Below, in pieces: positions 51,724 to 59,672 of a stretch of 64,000 nucleotides of DNA. Below the pieces are notes generated by a model that searched no databases, was not told the DNA's origin, and saw nothing but the letters and a program-made list of their open reading frames with translations. The stretch's first letter is position 1. Each line of letters opens with the position of its first letter. The DNA comes from Dysosmobacter welbionis (GTDB taxonomy: Bacteria > Bacillota > Clostridia > Oscillospirales > Oscillospiraceae). The DNA lies in NCBI RefSeq assembly GCF_005121165.3, contig NZ_CP034413.3, positions 372,001 through 436,000 on the forward strand, written 5' to 3'. Both the position numbers and the translations under genes were made by a program.

Positions 51724-51749
51724 TTATCTGGATATCCAGATAAGTGATC
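51718..51749. repeat. 32-bp perfect palindrome at the RIT1 right junction
   Basis: Starts GATCACTTATCTGG and is self-complementary over all 32 bases (centre 51733/51734). It consists of an inverted copy of the 6-bp direct repeat, a 20-bp palindrome and the direct repeat itself. It is absent from the left end and not part of the restored methyltransferase sequence. Confidence 0.9.
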
Positions 51750-52688
51750 GGTGGCGGTGAGAGTATAGGCGATGCCCTGTTGATACCCAATCCCGTTCCC
51801 GCCGTTCATAGGCTGCCGGTCAATGGCATTTCCGGTGATACAGAATATCGTGTCCGGTTCTGCGACCAGCGGGACATTGTTCCCACCCGTACCGTAACGG
51901 GCTGACATTGTGGGCGCCACAGAATGTGGGCCGGTGTAGCGGGCATCGATCCCGTGGTTCTCGAATACAAGTGGCTGGTGGCCATGCTCCTGTGCCCGAA
52001 GTGTTCCGGCAACATTTTCGCTGCAGGCAATGGCGCTTCCGCCCTGGTCATTAAGGCACAGGATGGATGGCATACAGTTCCCGCTGGCGGTTCCTTTCAA
52101 GGTAGGCGAGACTTCCTCTCCATAGCCAATACTGCCCGCAGAAGCACCAGCTCCAGCAGAAAAAGCAGCTGTAAAAATGGCGGGATACCCTTGTCCGGGC
52201 ATACCGCCGCCTCCGCTTAGTGCTGTGTGCCGCTCCTCGGAAAGGAAGCAATCACCGTTGCCTTTGGCCGTGATTCCGGCCACAAAGGTCTGCTGTTTCA
52301 TCCCTGGCTGGGCGGTCAGCGCCGCGGCTACATCATGAAGATCCCGCACCTCGTCCCGCTGATTGGCGGCAAAGGCGGTGAGCACACCGTTTCGTCCAGT
52401 GGACATACCACAATTAACACCGAGAGTGGCTGCCTTTTCTCCTGTCAGGTCTCCGTTGTATCCGTCGAATCCGATGGGGCCAGTCCCGCCTGGAGGATCA
52501 GAGCATCCCGGAGCTGAGGCGGCAGTTCCTTGCCTCTGGCCTCCGCTCGACGCAGAATACCCAGGCAGGCGGTTTTGCTCAAATAGTATTTGCGGGGCGG
52601 ATCGTCCTGCAAAATCTGCGACAAGGAAGATTCTCTTGCGACGCTGGGCGACACCCCAGAATTGAGCTAATGTATAGCAGAAAATAAT
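51720..52688 (-). pseudogene. dcm: Cytosine methyltransferase, middle fragment
   Basis: Open from the RIT2 end to a stop made by the RIT1 palindrome. After AQFWGVAQRRKRIFLVADFA (motif VIII) comes a variable, Gly-rich target-recognition region with phage-type phrases (FDGYNGDLTGEKAATLGVNC, NDQGGSAIACSENVAGTLRA), ending LTATDH. The RIT2 inverted repeat puts AGGAGG nine bases before an ATT (52688) in this frame; the first in-frame ATG is at 52406. Part of it (52445-52654) is also open in a second frame. Confidence 0.8.
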
Positions 52689-52703
52689 GTAAAGTCACCT
52701 CCT
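52668..52703 (+). repeat. RIT2 left terminal inverted repeat
   Basis: 36 bp, 33 matching the reverse complement of 56111-56146. Two 10-bp boxes, TAATGTATAG and TAATGTAAAG, are separated by seven bases, the same 17-bp pitch as in RIT1. The inner end reads AGGAGG on the minus strand, an outward-facing ribosome site. Confidence 0.85.
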
Positions 52704-52711
52704 GAAGTGTA

Positions 52712-52745
52712 GTAAAGCCAGCAAGAATGCTCCTGCTGGCTTTAC
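52712..52745 (-). terminator. Hairpin after the RIT2 trio
   Basis: Perfect 12-base stem GTAAAGCCAGCA/TGCTGGCTTTAC, ten-base loop, between the last recombinase stop (52760) and the inverted repeat. No strong T-run. Equivalent in place and stem length to the RIT1 hairpin at 51576. Confidence 0.6.
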
Positions 52746-52759
52746 ATTATTCTGTGAAA

Positions 52760-53800
52760 TTATTTAGTTGGAATATAGAGCTGAGTCAACCATTGCATCA
52801 AATTTTCGTCATCTGTCCAAGAGGGCTGCTGGTCACTAAGCTGCTGCGGATGCACTTGCTCCAACAGCTTTTGCTTCATTTTAATGTTCAGCCGGGCATA
52901 CACCTCGGTAGTTTTAATGTCAGAATGCCCTAACAGGTCTTTTATATATTGCAAATCCACACCGGCCTCTAACCAATGCATCGCTCGGCTGTGTCTGAAT
53001 ACATGAGGATGGACCCGCACTGGGAACAAATCAGGCTTCTCCTTTTGTGCAAGGGAAACATATTTCTGTATGATGTAGTAGACACCGCCTCGTGTTAGAG
53101 GGGCCTTGCTTCTGTTGCAAAAAAGCGGGGCATCTATATCACATTGGCGATATTGGGATTCCTCAGCCAGATAATCCTTCAAGATCTTTGCAGGTACAGG
53201 AAGAACTGGTATATCTCGGAACTTTCTTCCCTTACCTTTCAGATGTACAACGGCCCATTTTTTATCAAAACGGATATCACCAAAGCGAAGGTTAGCGATT
53301 TCAGATGCACGAGCAGCAGATTCATAGATTAAGGTCAAGAAGGCAAAGTCACGCCGTCCCTCACGCGTTGTAAGGTTCGGCTGTCCAAAAATAGTTTGGA
53401 TGGCTTCTTCCGAAAGATGCGGGACAACCCTTTGCTCACATTTCTTCGGAGGAATTTCCCGGATCTGTTGGCATAGCAGTACAAAGCCTGGATCTTCATA
53501 CTGCAGGAACTTAAAAAACGCATTGATTGCTGCTCGCCGTTGGTTCCTTGTCGTAATAGAGTTACCTTTCTCCTGTTCCAGCCACCGAAAAAAAGCATCA
53601 ATTAGCTCTCTATTGAAATCGCTAACTTCCAGCCTATCTCTTCGAATTTTGCGTTCCCGTTCACAGAAATCCAGTAGCAAGGACATTGCGTCTCGATAGG
53701 ATTGAATTGTTTCTTGGCTTAGTCCCCTTTCAGATGGTAAATACTCAAAGAAATATCTTGATAACGCTTTGGCAAAAAAAGTCGGTCCACGATTAGCCAT
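52760..53800 (-). CDS. ritC: RIT2 tyrosine recombinase C
   Basis: 346 aa from the ATG at 53800, which overlaps the upstream stop by eight bases as in RIT1 (ten bases); an ATG at 53866 is inside the upstream gene. N-terminal FFEYLPSERGLSQETIQSYR, catalytic domain with Arg in AARASEIAN, Lys in LKGKGRKFR, H-V-F-R in HPHVFRHSRAMH, His in LGHSDIKTT and Tyr in EVYARLN. All catalytic residues are present. Confidence 0.9.
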   Translation of the reverse strand: MANRGPTFFAKALSRYFFEYLPSERGLSQETIQSYRDAMSLLLDFCERERKIRRDRLEVSDFNRELIDAFFRWLEQEKGNSITTRNQRRAAINAFFKFLQYEDPGFVLLCQQIREIPPKKCEQRVVPHLSEEAIQTIFGQPNLTTREGRRDFAFLTLIYESAARASEIANLRFGDIRFDKKWAVVHLKGKGRKFRDIPVLPVPAKILKDYLAEESQYRQCDIDAPLFCNRSKAPLTRGGVYYIIQKYVSLAQKEKPDLFPVRVHPHVFRHSRAMHWLEAGVDLQYIKDLLGHSDIKTTEVYARLNIKMKQKLLEQVHPQQLSDQQPSWTDDENLMQWLTQLYIPTK

Positions 53801-54812
53801 CCTGCAATCCCTCTCTTTCCATGGCAAGGTCAAACGGAGCATACATGCCGCCCAAATTCTGTTCACAAATATCCATGATATGGGGGAAGGATTGTGCGGT
53901 CAGGCGGAGATAGTACTGGGTGGAACTAATCGATGTATGCCCAACATAACGGGAAAGAATCAGTAGATTGCTGTATATTGGGAGTCCAGCTTCAGCCCAT
54001 TTTTGGATATTATGGCAGCAAAATGTATGACGGAGATCATGCACGCGCGGCCCAAATTGCTTCCCTTTATATGGAATCCCCACATCCCACAAAATGCCGC
54101 GAAAGAACTTTCCAATGGTGGATTTTGTATAAGGGGTCCCGCCCTTTGCATAAAAGAACGGCGTTGATTCGACAGTGTTTTTATGAACAGCCTGCGCATA
54201 TTTTCTACATTCTTCCGTCAATGTGGCAGACATTGGGACAATCCTCTCGCGGTCATTCTTTCCGTGCCGTATGTGCAAAATTCCGTCTTTCAAATCCACA
54301 TCGTTTTTTAGTAACGCCAACGCTTCAGAAATTCGAAGGCCACAGCCATAGAGTACGCGAAATAAGAGTGGCATAGTAAGATGTCGGTTAGGGGATAGGT
54401 TAGTCGGAGAAAGTGAGTCAAGTCGTTCAAAAATGAGATGTAACTCATCCGTTGAAAAAATATAGGGTACGTGTTGTTCTCCGCATTTGGGAAGGGCTGG
54501 AAGCAGGTAGGATGGATAACCTTGTTTGCACAGGTATTGGGCAAACCTCTGCATTTCACTCACTCGGCTATATCGGGTGGCGTCCGCCTCATTTGGGCGC
54601 TTCTTGCACCATGTCAATGCAATCTCTTTCGTAATTGTGTAACTCTGAATCTCATAATCTTTACAAAAATTATCAAATAGCCGCAGCAGTTTGGCCTGCT
54701 GGTTATAGTCCAGACCAGATGCCCTTTTTTGTGCCACATAGGATTCGCATATTGGAGCAAATGGTCCTGTAAAGAAGGGCTTCTTACTCATAGAAGCACC
54801 TCCAATGCACAT
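53793..54812 (-). CDS. ritB: RIT2 tyrosine recombinase B
   Basis: 339 aa. Core-binding domain (ICESYVAQKRASGLDYNQQA), catalytic domain with Arg in GCGLRISEA, Lys in RHGKNDRER, H-D-L-R in RVHDLRHTFCCH, His in YVGHTSISS and Tyr in TQYYLRL. An upstream ATG may start a few codons later (AGGTGCTTCT precedes the MSKKPF start at 54791). The frame overlaps recombinase A by about 25 bases from the first ATG. Confidence 0.9.
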   Translation of the reverse strand: MCIGGASMSKKPFFTGPFAPICESYVAQKRASGLDYNQQAKLLRLFDNFCKDYEIQSYTITKEIALTWCKKRPNEADATRYSRVSEMQRFAQYLCKQGYPSYLLPALPKCGEQHVPYIFSTDELHLIFERLDSLSPTNLSPNRHLTMPLLFRVLYGCGLRISEALALLKNDVDLKDGILHIRHGKNDRERIVPMSATLTEECRKYAQAVHKNTVESTPFFYAKGGTPYTKSTIGKFFRGILWDVGIPYKGKQFGPRVHDLRHTFCCHNIQKWAEAGLPIYSNLLILSRYVGHTSISSTQYYLRLTAQSFPHIMDICEQNLGGMYAPFDLAMEREGLQDG

Positions 54813-56008
54813 CGTCTCAGCATTTCTGTATTGAGGCTAACGTATACCTGTGTGCTTTCCGGTGTGGCATGACCCAGCGTTTGCGCAATGTCAGTTAATT
54901 CTGCTCCATTATTCAGCATGGAGGTAGCGACACTGTGTCGGAAGCTGTGCATCCCAATCGGTTTATCCGTAGAGACATGAATACCTGCTTTAGAAACGAG
55001 TTTGGAAACCAACCTTTGCATAGAACCGCTCATGACATCAAACGGTGCAAGGTGCCGGACAAATATACATGGACAGTCTGTCTCTGGGCGGCCATGCTGG
55101 AGGTAATCAATGATTGCCCAGCCCACATCTTCGAGCAATGGAAGTTCTAAGGGTATCCCGGTTTTTTGTTGATGAATTGAAATTCGCTTGTTTTTCCAGT
55201 CAATATTCTCGAATCGAAGCAATCGCACGTCACTGATGCGCAGCCCCAGCCGGGTAACCAACAACAGGATCGCATAGTTCCGCTTCCCCAACGGATTGGA
55301 TCGGTCTACCTGAGTCAGAATGCACTCTACCTCATCCGGTGAAAAAACAGTAGGCAGGCGATACTTATGCGTCCGTCTGATACAGGGCAAAGCATTGGCG
55401 TAACTGATATAATGGTAGCCTTTGGCCAATGCGTAATCAAACAGCTTGCCTAAGATGCGAATTGTTGCCGCAACCGTACCGGGAGAAAATCCAGTCAAAG
55501 ATTCAATATAAGTATTTACATGGTGCAGCTCAAGCAGGTGGAAATGCTCAATGCCGGACTCCAGCAGAAAATACTCAAAGCGAAATAGCCTGCTCCGCCA
55601 AGTTCTGATAGAACCTTCAGCCACTTGGTTTTGGCGCAAACTGTCCAAAAAGCCTTCAAATAGCTCCTTATAGGCTGGAGAAAAGCCCTTCAAGGTGATA
55701 CTTGATTGCTTAAAGACCATCCCATACTGTAAATAATCGTCCAACATATGAATAGCCCGGCTGACATTCTGAGATATATCCCTATCGCCAAGATCGGCAC
55801 CATACCGTTCCCAGACAAATCTCCGCTCTAAATCCACGGTGAACTCAGTTGTCTGATGCGCTTCGCAGTATACAATCAACTCCTTCCATGTCGCGTCTAA
55901 CCTTAAAATCGTGCTTTCACTGTAGCCGAGTTCAGCTAAGTGTGACTTTAACTTGCTGATCGTTTTCCTGAGCCATTCGCTCAATGAGCCTGTGTGCTCT
56001 ATCGTCAT
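54788..56008 (-). CDS. ritA: RIT2 tyrosine recombinase A
   Basis: 406 aa from the ATG at 56008, nine bases after AGGAGG; the ATG two codons earlier (56014) is too close to the site. N-terminal extension of about 120 residues like RIT1 A, core-binding domain near LFEGFLDSLRQNQVAEGSIR, catalytic domain with Arg in RLGLRISDV, Lys in QQKTGIPL, H-S-F-R in GMHSFRHSVA, His in LGHATPEST and Tyr in QVYVSLN. First gene of the trio, led by about 140 bases of AT-rich DNA. Confidence 0.9.
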   Translation of the reverse strand: MTIEHTGSLSEWLRKTISKLKSHLAELGYSESTILRLDATWKELIVYCEAHQTTEFTVDLERRFVWERYGADLGDRDISQNVSRAIHMLDDYLQYGMVFKQSSITLKGFSPAYKELFEGFLDSLRQNQVAEGSIRTWRSRLFRFEYFLLESGIEHFHLLELHHVNTYIESLTGFSPGTVAATIRILGKLFDYALAKGYHYISYANALPCIRRTHKYRLPTVFSPDEVECILTQVDRSNPLGKRNYAILLLVTRLGLRISDVRLLRFENIDWKNKRISIHQQKTGIPLELPLLEDVGWAIIDYLQHGRPETDCPCIFVRHLAPFDVMSGSMQRLVSKLVSKAGIHVSTDKPIGMHSFRHSVATSMLNNGAELTDIAQTLGHATPESTQVYVSLNTEMLRRCALEVLL

Positions 56009-56110
56009 TAGCATATTCCTCCTATTAGTTGATATGGCAATGCCATTGTTTAAATTATACGGAATTATGTTAAGTGTGACGATGATTTTTTCTGATTTTT
56101 CATCAGTTTT

Positions 56111-56146
56111 AGGAGGTGACTATACATTATTTTCAACTATACATTA
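56111..56146 (-). repeat. RIT2 right terminal inverted repeat
   Basis: 36 bp pairing with 52668-52703. Begins with AGGAGGTGAC and contains two copies of CTATACATTA. Separated from the flanking direct repeat by 24 bases, unlike the left end where they touch. Confidence 0.85.
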
Positions 56147-56727
56147 AGCAAATTATGTTCAGCTGAACATAATTGAGCATCCATGACTCTCCAAGCCAGG
56201 CTGAATTGATTTCCCAGAATGATTGCCCCAGCAGATTCCCAGCGCCCGGAGTCAGGTCGAGGCACTGAACAGGAGCCGTCTTTAATTCGGACAATCTCCT
56301 CGAGGACGATGCGGAAATCTTCGCCGCCCGCTGAACTGAATGATCCTGGTACATTCTCCCAGCACATATATCGAGGTCGAACAGTGTGAGCTGTTCTGCC
56401 GCGCCGCTCATCTGCATCCCTCATTTCTTTTACAACGCGGATCTGCTCCATAAACAGGCCGGAACGCTCTCCGGCAAGACCGGCTCTGGCCCCCGCCACG
56501 CTGAGATCCTGACAAGGGCTGCCTCCTGTGATAATGTCTACCGGGGGAAGTTCGGCACCATTCAGTTTCGTGATGTCCCCGACATGGAGTATGGAGGGGA
56601 ACCTCTTTCTTGTCACTTCGATGGGGAAGGCTTCGATCTCGCTGGCCCACACCGGCTCGATGCCGTTGCGGACCGCCGCGAGTGGGAACCCTCCGATTCC
56701 ATCGAACAGGCTGCCCAGCGTGGGCAT
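56137..56727 (-). pseudogene. dcm: Cytosine methyltransferase, N-terminal fragment
   Basis: Starts at the ATG at 56727 and carries motif I (LGSLFDGIGGFPLAAVRNG), the catalytic motif IV with Cys in GGSPCQDLSVAGARAGLAGE, and motif VI CWENVPG. After SLAWRVMDAQ the frame enters RIT2 and stops at 56137. It lacks motif VIII, the recognition domain and motif X, so on its own it should be inactive. Overlaps the DUF7768 stop by one base. Confidence 0.9.
56151..56174. repeat. 24-bp perfect palindrome at the RIT2 right junction
   Basis: AATTATGTTCAG followed by its reverse complement, centre 56162/56163. Its last four bases are the start of the direct repeat AATTGAGC. It is absent from the left end of RIT2. 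Confidence 0.9.
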
Positions 56728-57116
56728 TATGCCATACCCATGCTCTGCCCTGGAGCTTCGCTTTGCTCCATCTCAGCGGGCAGAGCCTCCTGCTTGATTT
56801 CCAGCTCCCCAATCTGTCGGATGGGGATGCCGAGCCGTTGGGCCTCCTCAATCTCACGGGCCATGCCGGAACTGACCCTGCCGCCGCAGAGCCACAGTTC
56901 ATCGCAGACTTCCAGCACCCGGTGTCCCAGCCGCAGTCCAATTTCCCGTTCTGTTGGCTCAGCGTCATCCAACATCTGTGGGTAGAGCAGGTGGACGGCG
57001 ATGGGCGTATGCCCCTGATGGATGGCATACCAGCACGCCTTTTTCGCAAACGCGGTGTTTGTCTCAATATCTCCTGCATAGGGAGAGGCGATGTAAATCA
57101 GTTTTTCTCTGCTCAT
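56727..57116 (-). CDS. DUF7768 (DUF4406-like) protein
   Basis: 129 aa. Rossmann-like nucleoside-2-deoxyribosyltransferase-type fold: LIYIASPYAGDIETNTAFAK, YAIHQGHTPIAVHLLYPQML, and CDELWLCGGRVSSGMAREIE. Members are common in phages and ICEs beside methyltransferases; catalytic activity is unproven. The last 25 residues are Glu/Gln-rich. Its ATG overlaps the TrbL-like stop by four bases. Confidence 0.8.
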   Translation of the reverse strand: MSREKLIYIASPYAGDIETNTAFAKKACWYAIHQGHTPIAVHLLYPQMLDDAEPTEREIGLRLGHRVLEVCDELWLCGGRVSSGMAREIEEAQRLGIPIRQIGELEIKQEALPAEMEQSEAPGQSMGMA

Positions 57117-58018
57117 TTCGCCGCCCCCACTGCCTGTACCACGGTGCGGGTGGTGTTGACCGCTGACTGTGCTGCATAGACGGCGGACATGATGTTGGCG
57201 CGTGTCGAGGTGTCCAGCCCAAAGGCGCCGCAGATGCGGGGCACTTCACCGGCCGACAGCATCAGGCCAAGGCCCAGCAGCGCATGATCCTTCAGCACCA
57301 GCAGTCCCGCTGTAAGGATGGTGGCCTGCAGGAAGGTGGTCAGACACAGACCGATGATCTGCTTGCACCACTGCACAAAACCGTCCATATAGCCGCGGGG
57401 CACCGAGAACATATACAGGGAACCCACAGCAATCTGGATGAGTAAGACTCCTCCGCGCTTGAGGTTGGAGAAAAAGCACTTGATGACGGCGTACCCCATC
57501 ATGATGATAATAAAAATTACCATGATGGGGCTGGTGATGCTGCCAATCCCGCCGAATACGCCGGAGGAGGCCGCGGCCCCGATATCCACGCCCTGCAGGG
57601 AGTTGATGATATCAGTGGAAAGGGCATCAAAGCTCTCGCCATACCCGGTAATTCCAGAGGTCAGGCTGGCCTGCAGCGTGACGGAGAGTTTATAAAGTTC
57701 CACCGGCACCAGGGTAAAACACCCCACGGCCATAAAGCCCTTGACGGCGCTGATAGCCGCGTCCTTGATACTGGCCCGTCCGGTCTGGTATTCGATTCCG
57801 ACCTCGAACACGGCCACCACCAGCCCGACGACATACAGCGTCCAGGCCAGATAAGAAAAAAAGAGAACAATGGACTGTACCCAGCTCATCTCGAAGAGCT
57901 CGACGCCCATGTTCCCCATCTCGGCAAAAAAGTTGCCAAAGAAACCAACAAGCTGGCTGTAGACCCAGTCGATAAACTGATCCATCAGCCCGCCAAGGAA
58001 AAAGTCCAATATAAACAT
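57113..58018 (-). CDS. TrbL/VirB6-like conjugation membrane protein (DUF6045-like)
   Basis: 301 aa with six or more membrane helices (LFFSYLAWTLYVVGLVVAVF, GFMAVGCFTLVPVELYKLSV, PIMVIFIIIMMGYAVIKCFF, FLQATILTAGLLVLKDHALL). N-terminal FILDFFLGGLMDQFIDWVYS and the C-terminal GAFGLDTSTRANIMSAVYAA are typical of the channel subunit in Firmicutes ICEs. It should line the inner-membrane passage of the secretion system. Confidence 0.85.
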   Translation of the reverse strand: MFILDFFLGGLMDQFIDWVYSQLVGFFGNFFAEMGNMGVELFEMSWVQSIVLFFSYLAWTLYVVGLVVAVFEVGIEYQTGRASIKDAAISAVKGFMAVGCFTLVPVELYKLSVTLQASLTSGITGYGESFDALSTDIINSLQGVDIGAAASSGVFGGIGSITSPIMVIFIIIMMGYAVIKCFFSNLKRGGVLLIQIAVGSLYMFSVPRGYMDGFVQWCKQIIGLCLTTFLQATILTAGLLVLKDHALLGLGLMLSAGEVPRICGAFGLDTSTRANIMSAVYAAQSAVNTTRTVVQAVGAAK

Positions 58019-58087
58019 CTGGTGGTTTCACCCCTTTGCGTAAGGGGGACCGTGCCAGCATTGGACGCATACTCCTGCTCAAAGGCA

Positions 58088-58115
58088 CAGGGGCCGTGGC
58101 TGGGCACGGCCCCTG
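58088..58115. promoter_or_regulatory. Strong hairpin between the TrbL-like gene and the upstream gene
   Basis: Perfect 11-base stem CAGGGGCCGTG/CACGGCCCCTG with a six-base loop in the 119-base gap upstream of the TrbL-like gene. No T-run on either side, so a processing or pausing element is as likely as a terminator. Confidence 0.45.
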
Positions 58116-58137
58116 CTTGTATTCGCTTCCTATTTTC

Positions 58138-58566
58138 TTAGCACATTTGCGGGCTGTGTTCCTGCGCCTCCTCCTGACGCTGGAACACCTGCAGATATTC
58201 GTCCACCGTACCCGCCAGCAGCCTGTAATCCGCCTGAGTAGGCTGGTAAACATACCAGTCTACCTTCCCATAATCGTCCCAGAGGTGTGGTAAGATACCA
58301 TCCGAGAAGTTGGGATTGCTCACTTTTTTCTTTCCCAGTAAATCGCCAAAGCGTAGGATATTCACATCCACCGCGCCCTCGGTCCGGTTCAGGATCGTCA
58401 GCTTGAGGGCATTGTACTGGCCGGCAATGTTCAGAGAAACAAACTCCAGCCTGGCCCGCAAATCCGGGTCAAGCTGGATATAGGCGGATCTGCCCGCATA
58501 AGACACAACGCCGCTGGTTTTGCACTGAGTGAGGATTTTCCTCAACTCCTGTCCAAATGGATTCAA
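58138..58566 (-). CDS. Hypothetical ICE protein
   Basis: 142 aa from a TTG at 58566 after GGAGGGAAAGAAG; the upstream open frame to 58710 is a shadow of the DUF4259 gene. Single alpha/beta domain: NPFGQELRKILTQCKTSGVV, YAGRSAYIQLDPDLRARLEF, SDGILPHLWDDYGKVDWYVY and a final helix QADYRLLAGTVDEYLQVFQR. No named family recalled. Paired with the DUF4259 gene just upstream, so an immunity or cargo role is possible. Confidence 0.6.
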   Translation of the reverse strand: MNPFGQELRKILTQCKTSGVVSYAGRSAYIQLDPDLRARLEFVSLNIAGQYNALKLTILNRTEGAVDVNILRFGDLLGKKKVSNPNFSDGILPHLWDDYGKVDWYVYQPTQADYRLLAGTVDEYLQVFQRQEEAQEHSPQMC

Positions 58567-58583
58567 TTTTCTTCTTTCCCTCC

Positions 58584-59129
58584 CTACATGGTTAATTCCG
58601 GGACAGTCGGCGCCGGTGGATGAGCTAACTCCAGCGTACTGCCTTCCAAGGCCAGAACGCCATCCAGCCGGTGAATAAGGCCCTCCATGTGTTTCTGCCA
58701 TCCGTCCCAATCCTTCGGATCAAACCAGCCGCCGGGCAGCTCGCCGGCTTTGATCTGCCGCTCCGCTCTGATCCTGGCGTATTTCAAAGTGTCCGCAAGG
58801 TAATCCCGGAGTTCCCGGAGAGAAGCCCTTGATGCTGTAAACGAGGTGACGGACCGGAACTTGTTGTCCTCGGCCGCCCACTCCTCATCATAGTCCAAAC
58901 TGCCGGGATCACCGTCAAGATACTTTACAACGATCTCAGCCAGTGCCATAGGGCTGGTATGCGCACACCCCAGCTTTACATCACAGGGGGCATTCCATCG
59001 GTCTTTCTTTAATCGTTCAAGCATTTCTCCCAAGTCCAGTTGTCCATCTGCCGGTAAATTGTACCGGACACATCTAACCGCATCCAGTCCATTGTCGGAC
59101 TCCAGTGCGGTGATTCCCCAACAGCCCAT
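58584..59129 (-). CDS. DUF4259 protein within the ICE
   Basis: 181 aa. MGCWGITALESDNGLDAVRC is the DUF4259 start; the rest follows the same plan as residues 1-155 of the fusion at the window start (LGEML, SPMALAEIVVKYLDGD, VTSFTASRASLRELRDYLAD, WQKHMEGLIHRLD). Here the protein has its own stop. This ties the ICE gene content to the immunity array at the other side of the window. Confidence 0.8.
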   Translation of the reverse strand: MGCWGITALESDNGLDAVRCVRYNLPADGQLDLGEMLERLKKDRWNAPCDVKLGCAHTSPMALAEIVVKYLDGDPGSLDYDEEWAAEDNKFRSVTSFTASRASLRELRDYLADTLKYARIRAERQIKAGELPGGWFDPKDWDGWQKHMEGLIHRLDGVLALEGSTLELAHPPAPTVPELTM

Positions 59130-59173
59130 AGAAACCGTCTCCCATTTCCGGCTTACGCCTCATCATTCTTGTC

Positions 59174-59638
59174 CTACATTTCCAGTTTCGGTCCAATCTG
59201 CTCCTGCTCATCCAGCCCAAATGCCTCGCGCATTTCCGCATCCGCCAGAATCCCGAACGCTTCCTGACAATCTGCGCAGCTCACGATCCAGGTCTTTCCT
59301 TCAAAGTACCGGAGCATTTCCGCCAATATTCTGGTCTTCGGGTCCGAGGCAGAGAGAAGCTGCCCCACCTCCTCCCGCGAAAGATATTTGCGTTCTCCGC
59401 TCCAGGAGCCAATCACGCCGACAGTGTACTCAGGGATTTCCTCCGGCAGTATTTTACAATCCAGAACCGGATCTGGATCAAAGGTGAAAAACACATCAAT
59501 GGGAGTATCTTCTACCACGCTTACCCCGATGCCGTATGGACCTGCACCTGCTCTGCACATCCCGGTAGACCGCTGGTACAGCTCGTTAACCAATGAAAGC
59601 ATTTTATTTCCGGATGGATTTGGAATTGGATATTCCAT
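59174..59638 (-). CDS. Hypothetical ICE protein
   Basis: 154 aa, no family recognised. N-terminal helix SGNKMLSLVNELYQRSTGMC, then beta strands (GIGVSVVEDTPIDVFFTFDP, YTVGVIGSWSGERKYLSREE), then helical with two Cys (SCADCQEAFGILADAEMREA). AGGAGGAAGGAAGC precedes the ATG. Sits between the VirB2-like pilin and DUF4259. Confidence 0.55.
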   Translation of the reverse strand: MEYPIPNPSGNKMLSLVNELYQRSTGMCRAGAGPYGIGVSVVEDTPIDVFFTFDPDPVLDCKILPEEIPEYTVGVIGSWSGERKYLSREEVGQLLSASDPKTRILAEMLRYFEGKTWIVSCADCQEAFGILADAEMREAFGLDEQEQIGPKLEM

Positions 59639-59672
59639 TGCTTCCTTCCTCCTGTATTCTCAGAATAATTCT

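Larger units (their letters stand above)
48126..51749 (+). mobile_element. RIT element 1 (Recombinase-In-Trio), inserted in the methyltransferase gene
   Basis: About 3.6 kb with three overlapping tyrosine recombinase genes on the plus strand, 33-bp perfect terminal inverted repeats (48126-48158 and 51691-51723), and a flanking 6-bp direct repeat GTGATC (48126-48131, 51744-51749). Deleting from one copy of GTGATC to the other restores the methyltransferase codons ACC-GAT-CAC-CAT (T-D-H-H). AT-richer than the ICE around it by eye, fitting a later arrival. Confidence 0.9.
52660..56178 (-). mobile_element. RIT element 2, inserted in the same methyltransferase gene in the opposite orientation
   Basis: About 3.5 kb with three overlapping tyrosine recombinase genes on the minus strand. 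Imperfect 36-bp terminal inverted repeats (52668-52703 and 56111-56146; 33 of 36 match) and a flanking 8-bp direct repeat AATTGAGC (52660-52667, 56171-56178). Deleting between the direct repeats restores GAT-GCT-CAA-TTC-TGG (D-A-Q-F-W), a conserved methyltransferase segment. Its proteins differ clearly from those of RIT1, so the two are separate insertions. Confidence 0.9.
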
